The position numbers and the translations under genes are program-made. DNA of 36,171 nucleotides from NCBI GenBank assembly GCA_039815415.1, contig JBCBZH010000009.1:1-36171 (forward strand), given 5' to 3'. The number at the start of each line of letters is the position of its first letter. The first letter of the stretch is position 1. Below are positions 15,661 to 26,062 of this stretch, piece by piece. This stretch comes from JBCBZH01 sp039815415. GTDB lineage: Bacteria > Bacteroidota > Rhodothermia > Rhodothermales > Rubricoccaceae. The notes under the pieces are model-generated. The model was not told the origin of the DNA, did not search any database, and worked only from the letters and a program-made list of their open reading frames with translations.

Positions 15661-18030
15661 CTACCTCACATCCGCAGCCACCTCGTGGGTGAGGTGCTCG
15701 GCGATGTAGCGCGTCATCATCGTGAAGAGGTGCTGCCGCGTGCGCCCGCCGTAGATGCCGTGGTTGCGGCCCGGATAGATCATCAGGTCGAACTGCTTGT
15801 TCTGGGCCTGCAGCACATCCACCATCAGGAGCGTGTTCTGGAGGTGAACGTTGTCGTCGGCATCGCCGTGGACGATGAGAAGACTCTGCTCGTCGCGCAG
15901 GCGCTCAGCGTAGGTCGTCGGGCTGCCGAGGTCGTAGCCGTCGGGGTTCTTCTGAGGGGTCGAGAGGTAGCGCTCGGTGTAGATGGTGTCATACTGGCGC
16001 CAGGTGGTCACAGGCGCGACGGAGATGCCGGTGCTGAACGTCTCGGGGCCGTCCTCGTAGGTCATCGCGAGGAGCGTCAGATAGCCACCGTAGCTCCAGC
16101 CCCAGATGCCCATGCGGTCGGCATCCACATAGGATTTCTCGCCGAACCACTGCCCGGCGGCGATCTGGTCCTCGGCCTCGAGAATGCCTAGGCGGTCTTG
16201 GGTAGCCGTGCGGAAGGCCTTGCCGCGCCCGCCCGTGCCTCGGTTGTCGACACCCGCCACCAACACGCCATAGGTCTCGGCGAGGTAGTGATGCCACAAG
16301 CGCTCGGTGCCCGCCCAGCTGTTGCGGACTTCCTGGCTTCCCGGCCCGCCGTAGGTATGTATCAGGAGCGGATAGGCCCGATTCGGGTCGAAATTGCGCG
16401 GCTTCACGAGGTAGGCATTGAGCGGCGTCCCGTCGGCGGCGGGGACCGTCATGAACTCCGCGGGTGGAAGGTCATAGGCCGCGAGGCGCCGCTTGAGCGC
16501 GGCGTTATCCACCAGCTCGAGGACGAGCGTGCCATCGGTGCGGTAGAGAGCCGTCGTCGGCGGGCTGGCGACATCCGAGACGGTGTCGATGAAGTAGTCG
16601 AAGTCGCGGGAGAGATCGACGCTGTGCCATCCCGGCTGGCGGGTCAGCTTCACGGGCTCGCCGCCCGAGAGGGGGATCTTGTAGAGGTGCCGCTCCATCG
16701 AGCTGGAGGCCGTCGTGGTGACGTAGATCTGGCCGTCCGCCTCATCGATGCCGTGGAAGTCGGTCACGTCCCAGTCGCCCTGGGTGAGCTGGCGGACGAG
16801 CGCGCCATCGAGCGTATAGAGGTAGATGTGTCCGTATCCGTCGCGGGAAGAGCGCCACGCGAAGTGCTCGCCATCGTCGAGGAAGGTGATGGTCCCGGTC
16901 TCCGTATCCGAGAACCCATTCTCGACCTCGATGTAGCTGTCGTTGGTCTCGGTCAGGATCGTGCGGACCGCGCCCGTCTCCGGGTCGGCGTAGAGCAAGT
17001 CCACGTGGTCCTGATCGCGGTTGAGGCGCAGCATCCACACGTCGCTCTCACCATCCTCAAGGGGTGGCGTCCAGCCCATCGCGGCGATGTACTCCGTCTC
17101 GTCTCCGCCCTCCATCCAGGTGTCGGTGTCGAAGAACAGTGTCTCGCCATTACGGGGATCAACAACGCCGACACGGATCTCCGCGTTGGTCTCCCCCGCC
17201 TTCGGGTACCGGAACTGCGTCATCTCCGGGTACAGCGAGCGGTAGTCGATCATCTGATAGTCCCGCGTGTTGGACTCATCGAGTTGGTAGAACGCGATGC
17301 GGTCCCCGTCTGGGCTCCACCGGAAGCCATCGCGGAGGCCGAACTCCTCCTCGTAGACCCAGTCGAACGTGCCATTGATGACGGTCCCCGGCGCGCCGTT
17401 GGTGGTCAGCGCCCGCTCGTCGCCCGTCGCCAGCTCGACGACGTACAGATTGCGGTTGCGCACGAAGGCGACGTGCTCTGCCGCCGGGTCGAACTTGGCA
17501 AACATCTGATGCCCTGCCGACCGCCCCGAGACAGGCATCACATCGCCGGAGCCAAGGTCGTAGACGTAGTTGTATCCCTTCGTGTTGAGGCGCCACACAC
17601 GCTCGGAGTCCGTGTAGAGGAGCACCTTCGAGCCGTCGGTGGCATAGGCATAGTCCTCGATGGCGATGCGACCGTCGCCGTCCGGCTTGGTCAGGGTCGC
17701 GCCTTCGAGTAACGTCCGCCGCTGGTCGGTCTCCAGGTTCCACTCGATCAGATTGGAGGCCCCGCTCGGGTCCGAGTCGATGTAACGCAGCATCGGTCCC
17801 TCTTCGGCCCAGCGCCCGCCCTGGAAGCTCTCGCCGAAGAACTCGCCGCTTGCGAACAGCTTCTCGAGCGTCAGGGTCTCGGCGGCCACGGTCTGGAGAA
17901 CCGGGGGCGTGCGTTCTTCGGACAGAGGCGGATCTTCGACCCGAGGCTCCACCGTCTGAGCGGTGGCGCAGGCCGCCAGAAGAGCAGCCAGGACGAGAGT
18001 CGCGAGTGTCGGAACAGGAAGAGGGCGCAT
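15661..18030 (-). CDS. S9B dipeptidyl-peptidase IV-like serine peptidase (lipoprotein)
   Basis: 789 residues from the ATG at 18030, giving a signal peptide with lipobox LLAAC (Cys21), so it is anchored outside the cytoplasm. Residues about 60-520 form the DPP-IV-type beta-propeller; the double-Glu recognition motif for the peptide N-terminus is in DWVYEEEFGLRDGFRW. The C-terminal alpha/beta-hydrolase domain has the nucleophile in GIWGWSYGGYLTLLAM, the aspartate in LLIVHGDADDNVHLQN and the histidine in YPGRNHGIYGG. It should release Xaa-Pro or Xaa-Ala dipeptides from peptide N-termini, for peptide scavenging. A frame open to 18087 adds 19 residues; the lipobox favours 18030. The 18087-18125 dyad lies upstream of the gene. 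Confidence 0.9.
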   Translation of the reverse strand: MRPLPVPTLATLVLAALLAACATAQTVEPRVEDPPLSEERTPPVLQTVAAETLTLEKLFASGEFFGESFQGGRWAEEGPMLRYIDSDPSGASNLIEWNLETDQRRTLLEGATLTKPDGDGRIAIEDYAYATDGSKVLLYTDSERVWRLNTKGYNYVYDLGSGDVMPVSGRSAGHQMFAKFDPAAEHVAFVRNRNLYVVELATGDERALTTNGAPGTVINGTFDWVYEEEFGLRDGFRWSPDGDRIAFYQLDESNTRDYQMIDYRSLYPEMTQFRYPKAGETNAEIRVGVVDPRNGETLFFDTDTWMEGGDETEYIAAMGWTPPLEDGESDVWMLRLNRDQDHVDLLYADPETGAVRTILTETNDSYIEVENGFSDTETGTITFLDDGEHFAWRSSRDGYGHIYLYTLDGALVRQLTQGDWDVTDFHGIDEADGQIYVTTTASSSMERHLYKIPLSGGEPVKLTRQPGWHSVDLSRDFDYFIDTVSDVASPPTTALYRTDGTLVLELVDNAALKRRLAAYDLPPAEFMTVPAADGTPLNAYLVKPRNFDPNRAYPLLIHTYGGPGSQEVRNSWAGTERLWHHYLAETYGVLVAGVDNRGTGGRGKAFRTATQDRLGILEAEDQIAAGQWFGEKSYVDADRMGIWGWSYGGYLTLLAMTYEDGPETFSTGISVAPVTTWRQYDTIYTERYLSTPQKNPDGYDLGSPTTYAERLRDEQSLLIVHGDADDNVHLQNTLLMVDVLQAQNKQFDLMIYPGRNHGIYGGRTRQHLFTMMTRYIAEHLTHEVAADVR

Positions 18031-18086
18031 AGACGCAAGCAGAAGAAGGAGGGCAAAAAGTACGGACGGCTCCGCCAGGGATCCCA

Positions 18087-18125
18087 CCTCGAGCTGGCGA
18101 CGGCTGAGGGGACGTCAGCTCGAGG
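18087..18125. repeat. Imperfect dyad made of an iterated word and its GTCAGCTCGA variant
   Basis: CCTCGAGCTG (18087-18096) and CAGCTCGAGG (18116-18125) are perfect 10-base arms, extended inward by a G-T pair and two more Watson-Crick pairs. The left half is the GCCAGCTCGA word reversed; the right half is the one-base variant GTCAGCTCGA. It sits in the 180-base gap between the divergent S9 peptidase and glycosidase-like genes, so here it cannot be an ordinary end-of-gene terminator. I see no clear promoter boxes in the same gap. Confidence 0.5.
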
Positions 18126-18210
18126 GATCGCCGTCCTGGCCCATGGTTTGCGTCGCCTGTACCCTTCTGGCGCGCCCCTGCGTCATGTGTAGATCCTGCC
18201 GGTTCGCGCC

Positions 18211-19266
18211 ATGCGTCTGACACTCAGCCTCTGCATCGCCCTCCTTCTCACGTCCGGCTGTGATCCGGCCACGACGGAGGAGAGTCCTGAGGACGTGGTC
18301 CCACGTGGGGACCGAGTTCTGTCTATCGACATTGTCAATGCGAACGGCGAGGACTACGGCGCCGCGCTGGCAACCGCCCAGGCGCTCGGGTCGGAAACCG
18401 TCTTCATCTCGCTGACCTGGGAGCGTCTGGAACCTCAGCCGGGCGTCTACGACTTCACGTTTCCAGACATCATCGAGACGTTCTACCCATCGCGCGAGAT
18501 TGGCGTCGGGATGATGATCGGGCCGGTGGACACCAACAATGACGTGCGTCCTGCCGACCTGCGCGACCTGCCGTTCGACCACCCAGACGTGATCGCCCGG
18601 TACCAGACGCTCATCGACACCGTGCTCTCGCGCGTCCCAACGACCGAGCTGACGACGATTGCCCTCGGCAACGAGGTCGACGCCTGGCTCTCCGACCCGA
18701 CCATGTGGACTGCCTACCAGGCACTCTATGAAGCTGGCGCGGCCCATGTCCGGGCGCTCCGCCCTGAGGTGACGGTGGGCGTGAAGGTGACGTTTGGCGG
18801 CTTGACCGGCGGGAACGCCTCCCGCGCCGCCCAACTCAACACCACCTCTGACGCAATCCTGACGACCTACTATCCGCTGGAGGACGACTTCACCATGCAC
18901 CCTCCCAGCGTCGTGAGCAGTGACTTCGCCGAGCTGGTGCGCCGCTACCCGGATCGACCCATTGAGGTGCTGGAGGCCGGGTATCCCGCCAGCCCGACGT
19001 GCGACAGCTCAGACGAGCAGCAGGCGGAGTTCGTGACGGAGCTGTTCAAGGCCTGGGACGTCCAGAAGGACCACATCTCGGTGGTGTCCTACTCGTTCCT
19101 GACGGATTTCTCGCCTGCGGAGGTGGACGAATTCGAGACCTACTACGGCCTTTCCGACCCGGCCTTCCTGGCCTACCTCGGCACCCTCGGCCTACGCCGG
19201 AACGATGGCTCCCACCGCCCGGCTTACGACCGGTTCGCAGCCGAGGCCTCCGCTCGAGGTTGGTAG
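18211..19266 (+). CDS. Lipoprotein with a glycoside hydrolase-like TIM barrel
   Basis: 351 residues. The signal peptide ends at the lipobox LTSGC (Cys17). The rest reads like a clan GH-A (beta/alpha)8 barrel: FISLTWERLEPQPGVYDFT near the first strands, ALGNEVDAW with Glu155 as candidate acid/base at the end of strand 4, and IEVLEAGYPAS with Glu255 as candidate nucleophile on strand 7. GH53-like or GH5-like enzymes are the nearest thing I can name; the exact family and sugar are not clear. It would act at the outer surface. Its last 43 bases overlap the convergent histidine kinase gene. No Shine-Dalgarno sequence is visible. Confidence 0.72.
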   Translation: MRLTLSLCIALLLTSGCDPATTEESPEDVVPRGDRVLSIDIVNANGEDYGAALATAQALGSETVFISLTWERLEPQPGVYDFTFPDIIETFYPSREIGVGMMIGPVDTNNDVRPADLRDLPFDHPDVIARYQTLIDTVLSRVPTTELTTIALGNEVDAWLSDPTMWTAYQALYEAGAAHVRALRPEVTVGVKVTFGGLTGGNASRAAQLNTTSDAILTTYYPLEDDFTMHPPSVVSSDFAELVRRYPDRPIEVLEAGYPASPTCDSSDEQQAEFVTELFKAWDVQKDHISVVSYSFLTDFSPAEVDEFETYYGLSDPAFLAYLGTLGLRRNDGSHRPAYDRFAAEASARGW

Positions 19267-20801
19267 TCGAGCGGGAGCGTGATCCGAAACGCACTGCCCT
19301 CACCGACCTCACTCTCCACCGCCAGCTCGCCCCCGTGCGCCCGCACGATAGCCCGAGCGATCGCCAGCCCGAGACCTGTGCCGCCCTCCCCTCGCGTGCG
19401 CGCGTCCGAGCCCTTGTAGTAGCGCTCGAACACCAGCTCGAGGTCGCCTGGCGCGATGCCCACGCCTGTGTCGCGGACCTCAATCACCGCCTGCCCTGGG
19501 TTCGTACGGGCCGCGAGCGTGACGTGCCCTCGAGCTGGCGTGTGCCGTCGCGCGTTGTCCAGCAGGTTCGAAAGCACCCGCACAAGACGACGCCCGTCCG
19601 CGTTCAGTGTGGGAAGCCCCGTCGGCAGGTCCAATTCGAAGTCGACCTCGGCCTCATCGAAGGCGCGGCGATGCCCTCCTGCGACATCGCGGAGGAGTTC
19701 ACCTAGAGGAACAGGACCTCGATGCAAGGGCACGCTCTCCGGCGGACGATCCAGCACGCTCAGCTCAAACAGATCGGAGACCAACGCGCTGGCGCCTTCG
19801 GCCTGCTTGCGTGCAGAAACGAGCGCCTGCGCCGCCGCCTCCGAGCGTCCCTCCGTCGCGAATCGTTCGGCCTCCTCGAGGTACCCGCGAAGCCCTGCCA
19901 GCGGCGTGCGCAAGTCATGCCCGACGTTCGCCACAAGCTCGCGGCGCAGCTGGTCGGTCGCCCGCAGTTCGTCCAGGCTCGATTCAATGCGCGCCGCCAT
20001 CTCGTTGATCGCACTGGTGAGGCGTCCCAACTCGTCACGTCCACCCTCCGGCAGGCGGTCTGCGAAGTCCTGCGCCCCGAGGCGCTCCACGCGGCGCGTG
20101 ATCTGACGGACGGGCCGGATGAGCTGCGTGGAGAACAGGGCCCCCAGCAACAGCGCCAGTCCAACGGCCACCACTACCGTGGCGAGCATGGCGCGCTGGA
20201 AATCCCCTCGTGTGCCACGGGTCTCCTGCTCGATGGTGCTGTCGAGCGGTCGAATCAGCAGCCCGCCAACGGGAAGCCCGCCAACGTCCAGAATCGGCGC
20301 AAGCGCCCACGTGTCGTCGCCATCTGCGTCGAGAGCGATCCGCCCATCGGCGAGTGCCGTGAGTGCGCTGTCTGGCACGACCGGGACCACGCCGGCAACA
20401 TCCAACGTGTCGAGAATGCTTCCGTCGAGGTCAAGGAGGGCCTGGGGGTCGTCGAACCGCGTCGCGAGGTCGAGACGAAACCGGGGCGAGAGCGTGACGC
20501 CGCCGAGGGCGTCGACCTCAGCACGTTCCTCGATCTCCTCAGCCACCGCATCAAGGCGGAGTTGGAGCGTGCCCACCAGAAGCTCGCGACTCCGCTCTTG
20601 CGCGAAGTAGGCACTCAGCCCCACCGCGAGCAGGGCGGTCGCCACCTGAACCCCCACAAGGACGCCAGCGACTTTCCAGAAGATGGTGCGAGGACGTGAG
20701 ATGGACGGTGGATGGTGGATGGTGGATGGTGGATGGTGGATGAAGATGCCTCCAGAGCGGCGCCTCCGCCAGCTCGAGGCCCCTACCGCCCTTGCTGGCA
20801 A
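19224..20801 (-). CDS. HAMP-domain sensor histidine kinase, start uncertain
   Basis: Up to 525 residues. Order: membrane helix 1 (about 41-66), an extracytoplasmic sensor segment (67-203), helix 2 (204-226), HAMP (227-280), HisKA with ELVANVGHDLRTPLAGLRGY (His295), and HATPase with LSNLLDNARRHTP, VRDTGVGIAPGD and GGTGLGLAIARAIVRAHGG. No response regulator gene is adjacent, so it is an orphan here. The start is hard to place. No ATG, GTG or TTG lies between the first helix and a TTG at 20801, and the residues before the helix (IHHPPSTIHHPPS) are encoded by a 7-base tandem repeat. A TGGAGG followed by ATC is visible just upstream of the repeat. The C-terminus overlaps the glycosidase-like gene by 43 bases. 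Confidence 0.85.
   Translation of the reverse strand: MPARAVGASSWRRRRSGGIFIHHPPSTIHHPPSISRPRTIFWKVAGVLVGVQVATALLAVGLSAYFAQERSRELLVGTLQLRLDAVAEEIEERAEVDALGGVTLSPRFRLDLATRFDDPQALLDLDGSILDTLDVAGVVPVVPDSALTALADGRIALDADGDDTWALAPILDVGGLPVGGLLIRPLDSTIEQETRGTRGDFQRAMLATVVVAVGLALLLGALFSTQLIRPVRQITRRVERLGAQDFADRLPEGGRDELGRLTSAINEMAARIESSLDELRATDQLRRELVANVGHDLRTPLAGLRGYLEEAERFATEGRSEAAAQALVSARKQAEGASALVSDLFELSVLDRPPESVPLHRGPVPLGELLRDVAGGHRRAFDEAEVDFELDLPTGLPTLNADGRRLVRVLSNLLDNARRHTPARGHVTLAARTNPGQAVIEVRDTGVGIAPGDLELVFERYYKGSDARTRGEGGTGLGLAIARAIVRAHGGELAVESEVGEGSAFRITLPLDYQPRAEASAANRS
20707..20741. repeat. Tandem repeat, five copies of GGTGGAT, at the 5' end of the histidine kinase
   Basis: Five exact copies of the 7-mer run from 20707 to 20741. 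The unit is not a multiple of three, so gain or loss of one copy shifts the frame between any upstream start codon and the kinase. The repeat lies before the first membrane helix and after the only in-frame start (TTG at 20801). This is the arrangement of contingency loci that switch genes on and off by slipped-strand pairing. Confidence 0.9.
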
Positions 20802-20864
20802 CGGTGTGTTCTCACGTCAGATCCAGCACCGCACCTGCGATGGCGGGACTGGGAAACGCTTCCT

Positions 20865-21959
20865 TTACCCGTCTCCCATCTGCGCGAGACGCGTCTCTCG
20901 ATCGGCAACCTGAAGGGCGCGGATGATCGGATCGAGATCGCCGCCGAGGATGCCTTGAAGCGCGTGGTTCTTGTCATCTCCGTCGAGACGGTGATCCGTC
21001 ACGCGGCCCTGGGGCCAGTTGTAGGTGCGGATCTTGGCCGAGCGGTCCCCGGAACCGACCATCTCTTTTCGCGCTTCCGCACGCTCAGCGTGAACGCGGT
21101 CCAGCTCCGCCTGGTAGAGCCTCGACCGCAGCACACGCATGGCCTTCTCGCGGTTCTTGCGCTGGCTCTTCTCGTCCTGGATGGACACCACAAGCCCCGT
21201 CGGCTCGTGCGTGATGCGGACTGCCGAATCCGTCGTGTTCACGGACTGGCCGCCCGGACCGGAGGAGCGATAGTAATCGATCCGAAGATCCTGGTCACGG
21301 ATTTCCACATCCACCTCCTCGGCCTCCGGCAGCACGGCCACCGTCGCCGCTGACGTGTGGATGCGCCCCTGGCTTTCGGTCTGCGGAACGCGCTGCACCC
21401 GGTGGACGCCGCTCTCAAACTTCATGGTGCCATACACGCCCGTCGAGTTACTGCTACCCTTGAGTGAGAACGTGACTTCTTTGTAGCCCCCGGCACCTCC
21501 GTCGCTCACGTCGAGCACCTCCATCTTCCATCCGTGCTGCGAGGCGAAAGACTGGTAAAGGCCAAACAGATCGGCGGCGAACAGGGCGGCCTCGTCGCCT
21601 CCGGCCCCTGCACGAATCTCGACGATCACGTCGCGCACATCTTCGGGGTCTTTGGGGATTAGTTCCTCCTCGAGCGTGGCTTCAGCGGCCTCCAGCTGAG
21701 GCTGCTTCTCTTCCAGCTCCATCTGGACCATCTCCGCCAGCTCGCCCTCCTCCGCGTCTGCCATCTCACGAAGGCCCTCGACTTCATCTTTCAGCTCGCG
21801 CCAGACCCGGGCCGCCTTGACCGCTGGCTCCAGCCCGGACAGCTCGCGTCCGAGTGGGGCAGAGCGAGCCGGGTCGCTCGCCACCTCCGGATCGGCCATC
21901 CGGTCGATGATCTCCTTGTAGCGGGCGAAAAGAGCGTCGAGGGCGTCCGTATTGATCAT
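20865..21959 (-). CDS. prfA: Peptide chain release factor 1
   Basis: 364 residues, normal for RF1, which reads UAA and UAG and triggers peptide release on the ribosome. The catalytic GGQ is at 236-238 in YYRSSGPGGQSVNTTDSA. The stop-codon recognition tripeptide of the PxT type is Pro192-Gln-Thr194 in RVQRVPQTESQGRIHTS, which marks RF1 rather than RF2. Domain 1 begins with INTDALDALFARYKEI. A small lipoprotein gene ends 29 bases upstream on the same strand. Confidence 0.95.
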   Translation of the reverse strand: MINTDALDALFARYKEIIDRMADPEVASDPARSAPLGRELSGLEPAVKAARVWRELKDEVEGLREMADAEEGELAEMVQMELEEKQPQLEAAEATLEEELIPKDPEDVRDVIVEIRAGAGGDEAALFAADLFGLYQSFASQHGWKMEVLDVSDGGAGGYKEVTFSLKGSSNSTGVYGTMKFESGVHRVQRVPQTESQGRIHTSAATVAVLPEAEEVDVEIRDQDLRIDYYRSSGPGGQSVNTTDSAVRITHEPTGLVVSIQDEKSQRKNREKAMRVLRSRLYQAELDRVHAERAEARKEMVGSGDRSAKIRTYNWPQGRVTDHRLDGDDKNHALQGILGGDLDPIIRALQVADRETRLAQMGDG

Positions 21960-21988
21960 GCGCCAAAGTTACGGACGTCTGCGCATCG

Positions 21989-22390
21989 CTAGCCTGCTCC
22001 CAGACGAGTCACCGACGAACGGATCCCCTCGAGCTGACGTCCGGATGGCGTGTCGCGAATGACATATCGATCGGTCTCGCTGTTGTGGCGGATGGTGAGC
22101 ACCAGCGAGTCCTCGAAGGCTGGCAACGTGCGGGTCCACGTCGAGGGAATGAGGGCAAGACACCCGGGGCTGAGCGCCAGCCCGAGCACGTCCACCGCCA
22201 GCTCGTCAGACCACACCTCCGACTCGATGACCATCGGCGTCGCGCAGCCCGGGGCACCGTCCGTGGTCAGGCGCAATACGGTCTCGTCTTCAATCTCGAC
22301 GATCAGCCCTTCGGAGAAGGGTGAGGGGTCGATTCCGTCAGTGTCGCACGCAGCAACGAGCACAACGACCAAGGCAAGGAACACGCGCAT
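21989..22390 (-). CDS. Small lipoprotein, unknown
   Basis: 133 residues from the ATG at 22390. The signal peptide ends at the lipobox LVAAC (about Cys15). The mature part is short strands by eye, with two cysteines in GAPGCATPM and LSPGCLAL that could form a disulfide, and a C-terminal TDRYVIRDTPSG. No family recognised. The frame is open to 22417; the lipobox favours 22390. The gene lies 29 bases upstream of prfA on the same strand. Its C-terminal end (RQLEGIRSS) is encoded over a variant of the iterated word at 22029-22038. Confidence 0.65.
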   Translation of the reverse strand: MRVFLALVVVLVAACDTDGIDPSPFSEGLIVEIEDETVLRLTTDGAPGCATPMVIESEVWSDELAVDVLGLALSPGCLALIPSTWTRTLPAFEDSLVLTIRHNSETDRYVIRDTPSGRQLEGIRSSVTRLGAG

Positions 22391-22509
22391 CGGAAACGAG
22401 GCTAGAGCTAGAAGCACACCCGTCCCTACCGATGCCGACAGCGATCTGCTGCACCTGTCACCAGCCAGCCAGATCGAGGCCTCGAGCTGGCGACCTCGGT
22501 CACTCGCTT

Positions 22510-24345
<1,836 letters not shown>

Positions 24346-24448
24346 ACGATCAGAAGAGAGAGGTCGGTGGCTTCAGCAACACAAGAAGCGAGCCACAGAG
24401 GGAGAGGACAGCACGCATCTCCGTGCTGCGCACACAGAATACAGCCAT

Positions 24449-25558
24449 TCAGGCGGCTTCCACGAGAGGACTCCGTGAGGCCACAGACCGCCCGACCACC
24501 TCGGCGATGGCCCGCACCTGATCCATCAAGTCTGCAAATCCGGGCAGATAAAGCGACTGAGGACCATCTGAAAGCGCCTCCGGCGGATTCGGGTGCGTCT
24601 CAATCATCAGCCCGTCGGCACCTGCTGCCACTGCGGCCCGCGCCATCGGCGTCACCTTGTCACGAATCCCGACACCATGGCTTGGATCGACCAGAATCGG
24701 CAGGTGGCTCATCTGCTTGACCACCGGCACCGCCGAAAGGTCTAGCGTGTTGCGGGTGGCGCTTTCGAAGGTGCGAATGCCGCGCTCGCAGAGAATCACA
24801 TTCGGATTGCCTTCGGCGAGGATGTACTCTGCGCTCATAAGCCACTCCTCGATGGTGGCGCTCAGACCACGCTTCAGGAGCACCGGGATCTGCGTCCGCC
24901 CGACCTCCTTGAGCAGGGGGAAGTTCTGCATGTTGCGCGCCCCGATCTGGTAGATGTGGGCATAGCGGCCTACCACCTCGACCTGCGACTCGCTCATCAC
25001 CTCCGTCACCACCTTGAGCCCATTTCGGTCGCCCGCCTCGCGGAGAAGGCGAAGTCCCTCCTCTCCGAGTCCCTGAAACGAGTATGGCGACGAGCGTGGC
25101 TTGAAGGCCCCTCCTCGCAAGATGCGGGCGCCCGCTCGTGCCACCGCTACTGCCGAGGTGTTGATCTGCTCGTCGCTCTCGACCGAGCACGGACCGGCCA
25201 TGACCACTACTTCCGGCCCGCCGACCGGTACGCCATCCACGTCCACCACGGTGTCTTCGGGGTGCCACGTCCGGCTGGCGAATTTGTACGGGCTGGTGAC
25301 CCGGAAGACCTCCTCCACCCCTTCCAACACCTTGATGTGGCGTACGTCGAAGTCCGGCTGTCCCCCGACGGCTCCGAGAACCACCTGCTCTCCTCCCAGC
25401 GAAGGGTGCACGCCGAACCCGTAGCCTTGCAGGCGCTTCGTGACGGTGTCGATGGTAGAGCTGGTGGCTCGGGGATCGAGGATGACGACCATTCCGGTCA
25501 TGGGCGGCGTGGTGTGTGTGGCAGACGATACGCCGGTCGCCAGCTCGAGGGTGCTCAT
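24449..25558 (-). CDS. aroF: 3-deoxy-7-phosphoheptulonate synthase (DAHP synthase, type I beta)
   Basis: 369 residues. A ferredoxin-like regulatory domain (about 22-95, starting GMVVILDPRATSS) precedes the barrel, as in the Thermotoga-type enzyme controlled by Tyr or Phe. Catalytic-domain motifs are VVMAGPCSVES, RGGAFKPRSSPYSFQGLG, QIGARNMQNFPLL, VLLKRG and ILVDPSHGVG. It condenses phosphoenolpyruvate and erythrose-4-phosphate, the first step of the shikimate pathway. The start may be 25558 or the ATG at 25501. The 19 residues between (STLELATGVSS and so on) are not family-conserved and contain an iterated word (25539-25548), so 25501 or 25492 may be the real start. Confidence 0.93.
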   Translation of the reverse strand: MSTLELATGVSSATHTTPPMTGMVVILDPRATSSTIDTVTKRLQGYGFGVHPSLGGEQVVLGAVGGQPDFDVRHIKVLEGVEEVFRVTSPYKFASRTWHPEDTVVDVDGVPVGGPEVVVMAGPCSVESDEQINTSAVAVARAGARILRGGAFKPRSSPYSFQGLGEEGLRLLREAGDRNGLKVVTEVMSESQVEVVGRYAHIYQIGARNMQNFPLLKEVGRTQIPVLLKRGLSATIEEWLMSAEYILAEGNPNVILCERGIRTFESATRNTLDLSAVPVVKQMSHLPILVDPSHGVGIRDKVTPMARAAVAAGADGLMIETHPNPPEALSDGPQSLYLPGFADLMDQVRAIAEVVGRSVASRSPLVEAA

Positions 25559-25644
25559 TCACGGAGGCTTGGCCGAGACCGTGCCGTGTCCGTGTGCCTC
25601 CGCACCGCTAGACTGCGCCTCTCCTCTTCCCGCCTAACCCCGGA

Positions 25645-26040
25645 ATGCGTCTCTCTCGACTTCCATTCGGCGCTCAGTCTGCGCTCGCACTCAGCGTCCT
25701 CACCCTGTGCCTTGCCTCCGGGTGCGGCACGTCGGCGCCCGCCGCAGTCGACATCAATCCGCAGCTGGTTGGCGTATGGATCATCGAGGGAGGCGCGACC
25801 TACACCATCACAGCTGCCGGCGACACCTACGAACTGAGCGTGGTGGACTCCGACGGTGAGGTGTTCGAGGTCACGTCGCTCACCTGGGACGGGTCTGTGC
25901 TCGCGTGGACGTACTTCGTCCCCAGCTCGGGCGCCAACGTCCGCGAGGAAACAACGCACATTGGTGAGAACCGCATCGACGTTGGATGGGTGAACTCAGA
26001 AGGGGACATCGGAACCGACATCCTGAATCGGGTTCAGTAG
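25645..26040 (+). CDS. Small lipoprotein with a lipocalin-like strand pattern
   Basis: 131 residues. A long signal peptide ends at the lipobox LASGC (Cys27). The mature part has the strand-rich pattern LVGVWIIEGGATYTITAAGDTYELSVVD, with a GxW near its start, as in small calycin-like lipoproteins. No ligand or function can be named. It is divergent from the DAHP synthase gene and convergent with lptB; the 22-base gap to lptB holds an iterated word at 26048-26057. Confidence 0.65.
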   Translation: MRLSRLPFGAQSALALSVLTLCLASGCGTSAPAAVDINPQLVGVWIIEGGATYTITAAGDTYELSVVDSDGEVFEVTSLTWDGSVLAWTYFVPSSGANVREETTHIGENRIDVGWVNSEGDIGTDILNRVQ

Positions 26041-26062
26041 GCGCTAGTCGAGCTGGCGCCAC

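Noticed and set aside
16198..17712. A 504-residue forward open frame
   Set aside because: Antisense to the DPP-IV-like peptidase, whose propeller and catalytic motifs are all present; no features of its own.
20707..20741. Start of a CRISPR array
   Set aside because: Units are 7 bases with no spacers; it is a simple tandem repeat.
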